Positions 24,432-33,656 of a stretch of 50,888 nucleotides of DNA are shown here, piece by piece. The notes beneath the pieces were generated by a model. That model was given only the letters and a program-made list of their open reading frames with translations, was not told the DNA's origin and did not search any database. The stretch is from Bacteroidota bacterium (GTDB taxonomy: Bacteria > Bacteroidota > Ignavibacteria > Kryptoniales > JAKASW01). The position numbers were made by a program, and so were the translations under genes. Every line of letters begins with the position of its first letter. The first letter of the stretch is position 1. Location: NCBI GenBank assembly GCA_021794075.1, contig JAJYRM010000016.1, forward strand, positions 1 through 50,888. The letters are read 5' to 3'.

Positions 24432-25415
24432 TTGCATAATACCACAAATATCTATGAACAGCAGGAGCACAATAAGCGGGATACCGCTCTGCTTATGGGG
24501 GTGTTCATCTTGTTCGTGGGGCTGCTGGGACTCGGGTTGGACGCGTTTTATCTCGGCACTGTGAGCGCGGACGTGTTCATGCCTGTCGGTACGGTATTAG
24601 CGATGGGCTTTGGAGCGATCACGGCCGTCTGGAGCTTGAAGAGCGGGGCGAAGGCGGTATTGAGTTCCACGAACGCGGTGCCTGTCGACGAAAGCATCCC
24701 CGCCCAGAAGCAGCTTATGAACATCGTAGAAGAGATGAGCATCGCTTCCGGGCTTCCAAAGCCGAAGGTCTACGTCGTTCCCGATCCGGACCCAAACGCA
24801 TTTGCCACCGGGAAGGACCCCTCGAATAGCTCGATCGCGGTGACACAAGGTTTGCTCGATTCGCTGAACCGCGAGGAGTTACAGGGAGTCGTAGCGCACG
24901 AGATGAGCCACATCAGGAATTACGACATACGGCTGATGACAGTGATAGCCGCCTTGATCGGCGCGATCCTTCTACTTTCAGACTGGGCCAGACGGGGAAT
25001 GATGTGGGGTGGAGGACGGCGCCGTTCCAGAAGTTCAGGAGGAAGCGCCGGTGGTGCGGTAGCTCTGATTTTGTTCATACTCTGGATAATCGGCGTCATT
25101 CTCGCGCCGCTTATCAGCCAGCTAATGGCGATGGCTGTTTCGCGCAAGCGTGAGTATTATGCGGACGCGTCAGGAGCAGAACTCACTCGAAACCCTCTAG
25201 CACTGGCGGCCGCCCTCGGGAAACTTGATGCCGCGTCAGCTCCGACCGCTTCGATAAAGCGCGGAGCGGCTCACCTATGCATAGTTGACCCTCTTGGAAG
25301 AAGCATGAATGCTAAGGAAGGAGCCGCCGCAAACCTGTTTGCCTCGCATCCTCCAATTGTGAGCCGTATCGCCCGGCTTCGGGCGATGGCTTACCAGCAG
25401 GAGCCCGCGAAGTGA
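24432..25415 (+). CDS. htpX: HtpX-like M48 membrane zinc metalloprotease
   Basis: 327 residues. TTG start chosen: GGAAGGTGA ends 5 bases before it, and the protein then begins MHNTTNIYEQQEHNKRDTAL before the first two membrane helices. Zinc site VVAHEMSHIRNYD, with His156, Glu157 and His160; a later Glu in RKREYYADASGAEL is the third ligand. Further helices at ~170-190 and ~215-240 flank a Gly/Ser/Arg-rich loop. HtpX degrades misfolded membrane proteins at the inner membrane. The gene probably shares an operon with lemA. The length is slightly greater than the E. coli enzyme (293 residues), mostly in the loop between helices 3 and 4. Confidence 0.93.
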   Translation: MHNTTNIYEQQEHNKRDTALLMGVFILFVGLLGLGLDAFYLGTVSADVFMPVGTVLAMGFGAITAVWSLKSGAKAVLSSTNAVPVDESIPAQKQLMNIVEEMSIASGLPKPKVYVVPDPDPNAFATGKDPSNSSIAVTQGLLDSLNREELQGVVAHEMSHIRNYDIRLMTVIAALIGAILLLSDWARRGMMWGGGRRRSRSSGGSAGGAVALILFILWIIGVILAPLISQLMAMAVSRKREYYADASGAELTRNPLALAAALGKLDAASAPTASIKRGAAHLCIVDPLGRSMNAKEGAAANLFASHPPIVSRIARLRAMAYQQEPAK

Positions 25416-25543
25416 GACTTCGGAAGAACCTTCTGCAACTCCCGTGGCGAGTAGCATTTGATTAAATCCTTCCCATCAAAGTTCCCCTATTCGGCTTACT
25501 TATGACCTTTGACACAGTGGTAAGCTCTCACGCTGTAGTTATC

Positions 25544-25580
25544 CGCGGAAATTCCGACAATCCTAATGCGGAGTTCCGCG
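25544..25580. repeat. Interrupted palindrome upstream of the hybrid kinase
   Basis: cgcggaa (25544-25550) pairs with ttccgcg (25574-25580), and inside it tccg (25553-25556) pairs with cgga (25569-25572). It stands 118 bases before the kinase start; it could be an operator or an RNA hairpin. Confidence 0.35.
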
Positions 25581-25697
25581 TATTTCACGGTTGCATTAAA
25601 GTGGAGGAAAACGGACGGTGGAGACATCTTTTAAGCCAAAGACAAAAAGTTCGTGGTCTCTCTACCTTCCTTTTTTCTATAATCAGGAAAATTTGAA

Positions 25698-28600
25698 ATG
25701 ACGGCTGCCGAAAACTATCCGGAATCTCTACTAACCCCTGACGGGGAGGTATATAAAACACTTTTCGAGAATAGCCCACTTCCAATGTGGATATATGATC
25801 TCGAGACTCTTCGTTTCATGGAGGTGAACGGTGCAGCCGTGCGCAGGTACGGATACTCGCGCTCAGAATTCCTCGATATGACCATTAATGACTTGCGCCC
25901 GCCGGAGGAACATGCACCGACGGAAACATCCACGGAGGCAGGCCCGGTGATCAGGGAATGGCGTGGCTGGCGTCATAGCCTCAAGAACGGCGAGGTTATC
26001 GAAGTCGAAATTACCACTCAGGGATTGAGATACAAAGGGCACAGGGCTGCGTTTGTAATCATCAGCAACCCGACAACACGTAAGCAGCCCCAGCCGCTTG
26101 CAACTGAAGAAGGTCGTTTCAGGAAGATATTCGAGAACGCCACCGTAGCAATGATTCTTCTTGATCCGGAGAGCGGACGGGTAGTTGAAGCGAACAGGTC
26201 TGCCGCATCATTTTATGGATACGCCCACGAAGCGATGGTGGGGCTCAATTTTTCGGAGATCGTTGTAGGACGGAAAGAGGGCTCTTTTCAGAATCTCACG
26301 GAATTCATTGCCGCGTCAACTTTGAAGAGGATAAAATCTTTCCACCGTTTCTCTGACGGCAAAACACGTCACGTGGAAGCGGAAGGAAGTGAGATCCCGA
26401 TCGGTGAACGAAAACTAATCTGCCTGACCGTCAGCGAAGCAAAAGCTGAAACGGAAGAGGAGGTTCCTCGTCTGGTTGCAGCTGAAAACGTTCAGGTACC
26501 TGACGATTCGCTGAAATCCGTGCTGGTGGATGTTTCCGACCTCGCCCTGATTCTAAGAAAATCTGATTACAAAATTGTTGAGGCGAATAAAGTCGCGGAA
26601 TCCATCTTCGGTCTGTCGCACGAAGGGTTGCTCGGTAGAACCATTTTCGATTTAAGCGCGGGAGGGAATTCAGATGCGCTGACTCGACGGCTCGACGAAG
26701 TGGACGGAAGCGGAGAAGTTGTTGAGAACATATTTACTCGGGGTGACGGCTTACCCTTCCCGGCGGAGATGAAAACGCGGCTGATACGGATCGGCGGAGA
26801 AGATGAACTGGTAGTAATTGTCCGGGATGATAACCATGAGAAACAGGCGGAGACGACTCTCAGGGAGTACCAAGAGAAATACAGGACAATCTTTGAGAAG
26901 TCTCCTGTGGGCATACTGAACTTCGATTCGCGCGGAGTGGTTACCGAATGTAACGACAGACTAGCTTCGATAATGTCTTCGCCTCGCGAGTCAATCATCG
27001 GTCTAAAACTCCTTGAACTCCCGAACAAAGAGCTTGCCGGCGCAATCCGAAAGGTGTTGGAGGGCAAGCTCTCGCTACACGAGGGTGAATACCGCTCATT
27101 CGCGGCCAACAAGGCGCTGCACGTCAGGACAACTTTTGCACCGATACCATCACTTGGAAATCTCCCTTCAGGAGGGATCGCGATTTTCGAGGATATTTCG
27201 GAGCGCGGCAGGGTTGAAAGTGCTTTACGAGATAGTGAGAAACGCTATCGCCTTCTATATGAAAGCTCGCCGGTTCCGTATCACCTTCTCGATGCAGACT
27301 GGAAGATTATCGATGTTAACGAGAGCTGGATGGATCTCCTGGGATATTCCAGGAAAGAAGTCGTTGGAAGATACTTTGTTGAATTTGTTTCCCAGGAGCA
27401 CAAGAACGAACTGAAGAAAAGACTCGATTCTTTCCTGTCGGCGGGCGTGCTGGGGAGCATCGAAGTCGAGGTCATCCACAAGAAGGGACAGAGATTCACA
27501 GTCGCCGTCGAAGGGAGAATCGTTCGCGAACCTGACGGAAAGATAAGCCAGTCGCAGTTCATGTTGTATGACATCACTGAACGCAAAATGGCTGAGAAGG
27601 CGTTGAAGGAGAGTGAAGAGAAGTTCCGAAATCTGGCCGAGAGCGCTTCGTCGGCGATCTTCATGTATCAGAACAATAAGGTCTGCTACGTCAACCCGGC
27701 TTGCGTGAAAATAACAGGTTATGATTCGGCAGAACTTCTCAGGATGAATTTTTGGGACATCGTCCATCCGGATTTCCGTGACCTCGTTAAGGATCTCGGC
27801 ATGGCGAGGCAGCGAGGAGAATTGGTGCCGAATCATTTCGAGCTCAAGGTAGTGACAAAATCTGGGGACGTCAAATGGATGGACTTCACGGCGGCCACGG
27901 CGAGCTACAAGGGGGAGCTCGCGGTATTGGGAACCGCGTACGATGTGACTGAAAGGAAAAAGTCCCTGACCCGGCTTGAAGAGATCGAAGAGCAAAGAAC
28001 GCTTCTAGTTGAAAAGTCGCCGGATGCCATAGTTATACTTACCGAAGGGAAAATCATTTATTTGAATCCATCGGCTTTGGAGGTCCTTCAATCGGACTCT
28101 GCCGACATGCTTGTCGGCAAGACGTTGAAGGATATAGTGGACCCGGAATCGCTCGACAGGCTGGCGACGGCGTTGAATGACGTTAAGAAGTCTGCTGAAG
28201 CTATCGAATTACGCGGCGAAAACCTCTGTGGCCTGGCAGGGAAAAAGACGGCAGTCGACATCACGGCAGGTCCGGTGACTTACCTCGGGAAGCGGTCGGT
28301 ACAGCTTGTAGCCAGAGCAACACCATCCCCCGAAATGACCGAGCAGGTTTTTGGCGTAGAGGCTAAAGCGCTAAAAGTGGTTCCCGACTCAATCGTTGTG
28401 ACCGACAAGCTGGGCAAAATCCAGTGGGCCAACCTTGCCTTCGAGACACTCTTAGGCTACTCAGCATCGGAGCTAAACGGGCGCGACGTGTTCGGATTAC
28501 TCGTGTCTGCTGGGAAGGATACTAAATCTGTAGATGCAATTCGCCGAACCACTCTTGACGGTAATGTGTGGCACGACAAGATCACTTGTCTGCGAAAAGA

Positions 28601-29858
28601 CGGCACCACGTGCAGCGAAGATGTGATGGTCACACCGGTTACCGGTGAAGACGGATCCATATCGCAATTTGTTTGGGTACAGCAGGACAGCCTGGTGCGA
28701 AAGTCCTTCGAGGAGCAGCTACTGCGCGCGAGGAAGCTCGAGGGAATAGGACGCCTCGTTAGCTCAGTGGTGCATGATTACAATAACATACTCGGCGTGA
28801 TTCTTGGATACGGTGAACTCCTCCGGAAGAGTCTGAAGAATGGAGGGCTGGAGAGGGTATCTATCGACGCGATTCTCAACGCGACCAGGAGGGGAACCGA
28901 CCTCACGAGACAGCTTCTTGATTTCGGCGAAGAAGGCGTGGTCACGACGAGGGCCGTGGATGTCAACAAGGCAATCAAGAGTATGGAAGATATGCTCCTT
29001 AAGACAATCGGCGAAAACATCGGCTTGGAAATTGTTCCGCTGAACGGGTTGTGGGTGGCAAGCGTTGATCCGATCCACCTGTATGAAATCCTGATGAATC
29101 TAGCCACCAACGCGAGGGATGCGATCGTTGGAGGACCGGGAACGCTCGTTATAAAAACCTCAAACGTTGTGGTGGACGAGACTTTTGCCGGGACTCACCC
29201 CGGTTTTAATCCCGGCGAATATGTCATGATTACCTTCATAGACAACGGCATGGGGATGACCAAGAAAACGCAAGACAGAATTTTTGAACCTTTCTTCACG
29301 ACCAAGGACGAGGAACTCTCGCCTGGTCTTGGGCTGGCCGCGGTGCATGGGATGGTTAAACGGAACGGAGGAGGAATCACTGTCAGGAGTACGCCCGGTG
29401 AGGGGACAACCTTCTGTATTTACCTCCCACGTTTCGATTCGGAGACCAATGAGTCGTCCGATCAGACCATTTCACACGAAATGCTTCGCTCCGATAAGAC
29501 GGTCCTTGTGGTAGAGGACCAGGCTGACTTGCTCCGGTTGGTCAAGCACGATTTGGAAGAATACGGTTACAAGGTTCTGTCCGCGGCGGGGCCTGAGGAA
29601 GCGCTGGATATATGTGAAGAATATCCGGGTGACATCGCCCTACTCTTAAGTGATATGATACTTCCGGGCGTCAATGGGAAAGAGTTGTCGGAGAAAATCT
29701 TAGATATACGTCCGAAGATGAGAGCGCTTTATATGTCCGGGTACAGCTCGGGAAGTCTGAAGATTGAGGGGATAATTGATGAAGGGGCGCCATTCATCCA
29801 GAAACCTTTTACCGCGTACGAACTCGCAAGGAAGATGTCTAAAGTATTAGGCGCTTGA
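25698..29858 (+). CDS. Multi-PAS hybrid sensor histidine kinase
   Basis: 1386 residues without a signal peptide or membrane helix, so a cytoplasmic sensor. I count eight PAS-like domains, each starting with a helix and an N-rich turn: near residues 17 (LFENSPLPMWIYD), 137 (IFENATVAMILLD), 275, 396 (IFEKSPVGILNFD), 515 (LYESSPVPYHLLD), 638 (LAESASSAIFMYQ), 765 (LVEKSPDAIVIL) and 895 (VVPDSIVVTD). The kinase core has VVHDYNNILGVILGYGELL with His1026; the usual DFNN here reads DYNN. The ATPase domain has NLATNARDAI, FIDNGMGM and GLGLAAVHGMV. A C-terminal receiver domain follows (SDMILPG, Asp1319; QKPF). No heme-binding pattern is evident in the PAS domains. It would pass phosphate to a separate phosphotransfer or regulator protein. 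Confidence 0.93.
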   Translation: MTAAENYPESLLTPDGEVYKTLFENSPLPMWIYDLETLRFMEVNGAAVRRYGYSRSEFLDMTINDLRPPEEHAPTETSTEAGPVIREWRGWRHSLKNGEVIEVEITTQGLRYKGHRAAFVIISNPTTRKQPQPLATEEGRFRKIFENATVAMILLDPESGRVVEANRSAASFYGYAHEAMVGLNFSEIVVGRKEGSFQNLTEFIAASTLKRIKSFHRFSDGKTRHVEAEGSEIPIGERKLICLTVSEAKAETEEEVPRLVAAENVQVPDDSLKSVLVDVSDLALILRKSDYKIVEANKVAESIFGLSHEGLLGRTIFDLSAGGNSDALTRRLDEVDGSGEVVENIFTRGDGLPFPAEMKTRLIRIGGEDELVVIVRDDNHEKQAETTLREYQEKYRTIFEKSPVGILNFDSRGVVTECNDRLASIMSSPRESIIGLKLLELPNKELAGAIRKVLEGKLSLHEGEYRSFAANKALHVRTTFAPIPSLGNLPSGGIAIFEDISERGRVESALRDSEKRYRLLYESSPVPYHLLDADWKIIDVNESWMDLLGYSRKEVVGRYFVEFVSQEHKNELKKRLDSFLSAGVLGSIEVEVIHKKGQRFTVAVEGRIVREPDGKISQSQFMLYDITERKMAEKALKESEEKFRNLAESASSAIFMYQNNKVCYVNPACVKITGYDSAELLRMNFWDIVHPDFRDLVKDLGMARQRGELVPNHFELKVVTKSGDVKWMDFTAATASYKGELAVLGTAYDVTERKKSLTRLEEIEEQRTLLVEKSPDAIVILTEGKIIYLNPSALEVLQSDSADMLVGKTLKDIVDPESLDRLATALNDVKKSAEAIELRGENLCGLAGKKTAVDITAGPVTYLGKRSVQLVARATPSPEMTEQVFGVEAKALKVVPDSIVVTDKLGKIQWANLAFETLLGYSASELNGRDVFGLLVSAGKDTKSVDAIRRTTLDGNVWHDKITCLRKDGTTCSEDVMVTPVTGEDGSISQFVWVQQDSLVRKSFEEQLLRARKLEGIGRLVSSVVHDYNNILGVILGYGELLRKSLKNGGLERVSIDAILNATRRGTDLTRQLLDFGEEGVVTTRAVDVNKAIKSMEDMLLKTIGENIGLEIVPLNGLWVASVDPIHLYEILMNLATNARDAIVGGPGTLVIKTSNVVVDETFAGTHPGFNPGEYVMITFIDNGMGMTKKTQDRIFEPFFTTKDEELSPGLGLAAVHGMVKRNGGGITVRSTPGEGTTFCIYLPRFDSETNESSDQTISHEMLRSDKTVLVVEDQADLLRLVKHDLEEYGYKVLSAAGPEEALDICEEYPGDIALLLSDMILPGVNGKELSEKILDIRPKMRALYMSGYSSGSLKIEGIIDEGAPFIQKPFTAYELARKMSKVLGA

Positions 29859-29885
29859 AATGGCGATTTCAGCGCTTCTCTCGGC

Positions 29886-29918
29886 GGAATAATTTCTTTA
29901 GCTATTCCTCCCTTTTTC
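29886..29918 (+). terminator. Probable terminator after the hybrid kinase
   Basis: ggaata (29886-29891) pairs with tattcc (29903-29908), followed by tccctttttc. It begins 28 bases after the stop. The stem is short. Confidence 0.4.
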
Positions 29919-30126
29919 ATGTTTCCTTTATGATGGCACAAAGTCTATTGTGATAACGCGATAGAGGCGGTATGCATTTATTCCGCTTTTGTCCGTTCCC
30001 GATGAGAAATCTGCGCTCTGATGGCAAACCGTGAGGCCTCAAAATGAAGAGTGTTTTGGATTCACCTCTGAAACTCGGGTTCGGACGGATGTGATCGCGA
30101 CTTTCAAAAATTTAAGGAGATGCAAT

Positions 30127-31167
30127 ATGAGAAATGCTACGATTGTTTTAAGCCTGATTTGCCTTCTCAGTCTAGGGCGCGTTTCAAGCGCCCGTACGAT
30201 GAAGTCTGATTACAAAGTAATAAGAAAAATCCATCTCCCGGGGGAGACCTGGTGGGATTATCCGTCAATTGATCCTTTCACCGGAAGGCTGTTCGTATCG
30301 CGGGGGACGATGGTGCAGATTGTCAATGTAATAACCGGAAAACTCATCGGCGTCATTCCCAATACGGATGGCGTTCATGGGATTGCGCTGGCAGAGGATC
30401 TCAACAAAGGTTTCGTGAGCGATGGGGCGGATTCCTCCGTTACAGTCTTCAATCTGAAGACACTCAAAGTTATCTCGAAGATTCCGGTCACAGGGAGGGA
30501 TCCCGACGCGATACTCTATGATCCTTACACACATAGGGTGTTTACCTGCAACGGTGAAACCTCAAACTCCACCGTCATAGACGCGAAGAGCGACAAGGTC
30601 ATAGGTACCATCAAGCTCACCGGCAGGCCGGAATTTTCCGCGACAGACGGGAAAGGGAGGATTTACATCAACATCGTGGATAAGAGCCTGGTCGACGAGA
30701 TTAATCCAGAGACGATGAAAATTATTAACGTCTGGTCGCTTTCGCCCGGAGAACATCCAAGCGGACTCGCTATCGATGCCGCACACGACGTGCTCTTCTC
30801 TGTGTGCCATAATAAGTTGATGGTCGTCCTGAACGGGCTCGATGGAAAGATCATCGCGACTTTGCCGATCGGTGGGCGCGTGGATGGTGCCGCATATGAC
30901 CCGGCGCTCCAGCGCGCGTATAGTTCCAACGGAGAGGGAACTCTCACGATTGTTCAGAGGGAAAGGAACGGGAAATACAAGGTCATCGAAGATTTGCCTA
31001 CTCAGCTCGGGGCGCGAACCATAGCGCTGGACGTCAGGAATCACCATCTATTTCTTCCGACGGCGAAATTCGGCCCGCGGCCCAAGCCGACTGCCGCGAA
31101 CCCTCACGCTTTTCCGAAGATGATCAAGAACTCTTTCGTCGTTCTTGAAGTAGCGCCGGTGAGATAA
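30127..31167 (+). CDS. Secreted YncE-like beta-propeller protein
   Basis: 346 residues. ATG 30127 is chosen because AAGGAGA ends 6 bases before it and a signal peptide (TIVLSLICLLSLGRVSSA) follows; an upstream ATG at 30031 lacks both. The mature part is repeats of YVTN/NHL type: DPFTGRLFVSRGTMVQIVNV, NTDGVHGIALAEDLNKGFVS, DPYTHRVFTCNGETSNSTVI, DAAHDVLFSVCHNKLMVVLN and AYDPALQRAYSSNGEGTLTI. This gives a seven-bladed propeller similar to YncE and surface-layer-associated proteins. Such proteins bind partners or DNA; none is catalytic so far as known. Function unknown. It stands alone between the kinase and the WYL regulator. Confidence 0.85.
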   Translation: MRNATIVLSLICLLSLGRVSSARTMKSDYKVIRKIHLPGETWWDYPSIDPFTGRLFVSRGTMVQIVNVITGKLIGVIPNTDGVHGIALAEDLNKGFVSDGADSSVTVFNLKTLKVISKIPVTGRDPDAILYDPYTHRVFTCNGETSNSTVIDAKSDKVIGTIKLTGRPEFSATDGKGRIYINIVDKSLVDEINPETMKIINVWSLSPGEHPSGLAIDAAHDVLFSVCHNKLMVVLNGLDGKIIATLPIGGRVDGAAYDPALQRAYSSNGEGTLTIVQRERNGKYKVIEDLPTQLGARTIALDVRNHHLFLPTAKFGPRPKPTAANPHAFPKMIKNSFVVLEVAPVR

Positions 31168-31182
31168 GAAGGCGTAAAACCA

Positions 31183-31282
31183 GTCACACAGAGTTCCACG
31201 CAGCGAATAGAGAGATAAGCTGAGAAGGTACTTTCGTTTCATGTTTGACCTTTCAACTTGATGGAATGAGACTCTGTGTGAC
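31183..31282. repeat. Inverted repeat with internal direct repeat
   Basis: gtcacacagagt (31183-31194) is perfectly complementary to actctgtgtgac (31271-31282), spaced by 76 bases. ggtactttcg occurs at 31227-31236 and again at 31283-31292. The right arm lies 123 bases before the WYL regulator. Similar cacacagag-type sequence also occurs near base 215, suggesting a dispersed intergenic family. Confidence 0.5.
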
Positions 31283-31404
31283 GGTACTTTCGAGGCTCGG
31301 ACAAGTGGCGGTGCCATCGTCGTGATGTTTGCTTTTTGAAAAGACGGCCGCTGTCGATAACTTTCCTTCAATAAATTCGCAAATCCAACAATATCAGGAC
31401 TGTT

Positions 31405-32280
31405 ATGGCCAAGCCGGATGCGCAGATTAACCGTATAAAAACTGCCCGACAGATAGAAATCCTGTCGTTGGTTGAAAAGAACCCTGGCGAATATGCGGTG
31501 GCAGATCTATGCGAGAGATTCTCCGTCGAAACCGCGACGCTTCAGCGCGACTTGCGTGAACTTCGCGAGATGGGATTTGATATTCACAGCTCTAAGAACA
31601 AGTTGGCCCTTCTGGGGACGCTTTCGGACTCCGATTACAGAATGCTTCTCTCGAATTACCTGACATCCGTAGGCGGCATCATCAGTTTCCCGAAAAACAT
31701 TTCACTCACCGTCAAACAGTTGGGTGAGAGGACACTGCAAATCTTCACGTCTCTCGTCGCGGCGATTGAAAAGCGAGAAAGCATCAATGTCAGCTATATC
31801 AGGCACCAGGACTCGCGGCTCTTAAAGTACACGCTCGAACCTTATGACATAATACCGGGCAATAAGGATTGGCGGCTTATCGCGATGTCGGGCGGAATCT
31901 TCAAACAATTCATCGTCGGCGGAATCAGGGAAATAGAGAGAACTGGAAAGCCCTTCGCACGCTCGAACGGGTATTCCGCTGATAATTATTACGCGAGAAG
32001 CTTTGGATTCTTCAGCGGCTCAGAGGTGTTCGACGTCGTGCTGGAATTCGACAGCAAAGTGGCGAATGTCATCGGCAACCGGACCTGGAGCGAGGACCAG
32101 GAGATATCAAGCAAGTCCAACGGCAATGTTCTCCTTAAGATGAAGGTGAATTCGATCGAAGAAGTCGGAAGCTGGGTGCTGTCGTGGGGCGGCGATGTGA
32201 AGGTGCTTGAGCCGGTCGCGTTGCGGGATTATGTGCTGGTGAAGGCGCTTGGAATCGTCGAGAGAAACGGGTCACAGTGA
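31405..32280 (+). CDS. HTH-WYL domain transcriptional regulator
   Basis: 291 residues. N-terminal winged helix-turn-helix of the DeoR/HTH_11 type (RQIEILSLVEKNPGEYAVAD, then TLQRDLRELREMGFDIHSSK), and a WYL-type ligand-binding domain in the middle (NVSYIRHQDSRLLKYTLEPY, GNKDWRLIAMSGG, KQFIVGGIREIERTGKPF). C-terminal WCX-like domain (FDVVLEFDSKVANVI, WVLSWGGDVKVLEP). These proteins often sense nucleic acids or nucleotides and control DNA-damage or defence genes, but here no defence operon is adjacent. In the WYL core the usual Trp-Tyr-Leu reads WRL. The start ATG has a poor ribosome site (ATCAGGAC). Confidence 0.88.
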   Translation: MAKPDAQINRIKTARQIEILSLVEKNPGEYAVADLCERFSVETATLQRDLRELREMGFDIHSSKNKLALLGTLSDSDYRMLLSNYLTSVGGIISFPKNISLTVKQLGERTLQIFTSLVAAIEKRESINVSYIRHQDSRLLKYTLEPYDIIPGNKDWRLIAMSGGIFKQFIVGGIREIERTGKPFARSNGYSADNYYARSFGFFSGSEVFDVVLEFDSKVANVIGNRTWSEDQEISSKSNGNVLLKMKVNSIEEVGSWVLSWGGDVKVLEPVALRDYVLVKALGIVERNGSQ

Positions 32281-32342
32281 GAGGAAGCAGTAGGGAGGAA
32301 GGGAGAAGGAGGGAGGAATAAGGAGAAAGCAGGAAGGGGGAG
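32278..32342. repeat. Polypurine tract
   Basis: About 60 bases after the regulator stop are almost entirely A/G (repeats of ggaggaagggagaaggagg type), with only isolated pyrimidines. It has potential for triplex or unusual DNA structure, or is a remnant of simple-repeat expansion. Confidence 0.5.
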
Positions 32343-32505
32343 CTTACCGACTTATCATTCCAGCAATCCCAAAATCCATCAAGGTCTAATATTCCAACTA
32401 CCTCTATTCCCCTAATCCACCATTCGCAAAATTATTATCATTCGATGATACGATTTCACCTGTCATTCGGGGTTATATATCTATCGCAAAATGGAGATAC
32501 AACAA

Positions 32506-32862
32506 ATGACAGGATATCACGGATTCATACAGAGCATTATCAGGCGAGGCCGGGATGCTTACCAGGTAACGCTTGGAATCTATCCGGAAAGCGAAAATGA
32601 GCTCAAAAACGAAAATGAAGCTCAGCAATCACTGGGTAATCTTTTCCTCTACAGAGCCGATATAGCTATTGAAGACAACCGGACTATCCTGTTTCCGGAT
32701 CGCGAACTGAGCAAATGCATAGACGCTTACTACGGTTCCGACGACGCGGATCTCGCAGCGGAAGGACTGGAGAAGCAGAAAACGGTCGGGAGGATCGCCG
32801 CGGCTATCTGCCGGGAAGTGAGCCATCAGCTCCTGGACCGTAGAATGGCGAGAGCGATCTGA
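32506..32862 (+). CDS. Small unknown protein, paralogue A
   Basis: 118 residues. ATG 32506 is preferred over 32491 since GGAG lies 9 bases upstream and the resulting start (MTGYHGFIQSIIRRGRDAYQ) lines up with the next gene's start (MENYQGVVQNVVMIGDGEYR). Both continue with VT(L/F), then an acidic stretch, an (L/Y)-x-LYR/EL-like strand, a DC(I/S)-like segment and a final helix (RIAAAICREVSHQLL against EIANGIVSSLAESGM). No signal peptide, membrane helix or metal site. The family is unknown to me; the tandem arrangement suggests a local duplication and possibly a heterodimer. Confidence 0.65.
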   Translation: MTGYHGFIQSIIRRGRDAYQVTLGIYPESENELKNENEAQQSLGNLFLYRADIAIEDNRTILFPDRELSKCIDAYYGSDDADLAAEGLEKQKTVGRIAAAICREVSHQLLDRRMARAI

Positions 32863-32910
32863 TGTTGAATGCATCTGAACACGACCACGAGAATCAGGAG
32901 AAACGATAAA

Positions 32911-33264
32911 ATGGAAAATTATCAGGGTGTAGTGCAAAACGTCGTGATGATAGGCGACGGGGAATACAGGGTGACGTTCAAGGCGTACAACGGGAAGGAT
33001 ATCGATACAGCCCTGTGGGAAAATGAGGACGTCCCTTACGAGCTTTACTCTCTCATTGCGAGACGGAGAGAGCGGGATTTCGCGTTCATCGCCGAGGGAA
33101 GACTCACCGATTGTATAAGCGTCCGTCGAGAAAACAGCTCCGTCGACACCGTGCCGCGCGAAGAAGTGGACAAGTGGGAGATCGGTGAGATTGCCAATGG
33201 CATTGTTTCTTCACTTGCGGAGAGCGGCATGTTCGAGCCGTTGGACGCAGAGCAGGAAATTTAG
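32911..33264 (+). CDS. Small unknown protein, paralogue B
   Basis: 117 residues; ATG 32911 with CAGGAG 10 bases upstream (an upstream in-frame ATG at 32869 lacks the alignment). It is a diverged copy of the preceding gene, 48 bases after its stop, and shares the Y-x-G-(F/V)-(I/V)-Q start and overall order of strands and terminal helix. Central sequence RRRERDFAFIAEGRLTDCIS is basic, then VDTVPREEVDKWEIGEIANG. Soluble; no known domain recognised. Probably co-transcribed with paralogue A. Confidence 0.65.
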   Translation: MENYQGVVQNVVMIGDGEYRVTFKAYNGKDIDTALWENEDVPYELYSLIARRRERDFAFIAEGRLTDCISVRRENSSVDTVPREEVDKWEIGEIANGIVSSLAESGMFEPLDAEQEI

Positions 33265-33656
33265 AGCTCTCTCTTCCCTGGGAAATCGCATCCATTCTAA
33301 ATGATTCCGGACGGGCAGGGAGATCCTGGGCGTCATCCTCTTCAAACGCGACCAGAAGGGCACTAAGGAAGCTCGAAGAATCGTTCTCCGCTCTAGGGCG
33401 ATTCGATACCGTCGCGCGCGTAACCACTCGGCTCTCGGCACCCCATCAAACAACAGCGAGTGTGGCCATCGCTTGCGCGGGCTTGTGACTGTCCTGTGAG
33501 GATGCCCACGCGTGAAGGTTCGTTTCTTGAAAGTCTACTGTTGGGGCTTGTATATTCACATTTAAGAATCACTCCGTAATGTTATCCCTCGGAATTGAGA
33601 CATGATTCTGATCAAGTGAACTGGTATGCACTCACTAATTCGTAGAAGGGCAAGTA
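33265..33656. other. 392-base stretch without a supported gene
   Basis: Between paralogue B and dedA. Short frames exist on both strands but overlap paralogue B or lack starts. No hairpin or operator recognised. Confidence 0.4.

Noticed and set aside
25502-25696. 64-codon forward frame directly before the hybrid kinase
   Set aside because: No ribosome site; the sequence spans an interrupted palindrome and has no protein-like pattern beyond chance.
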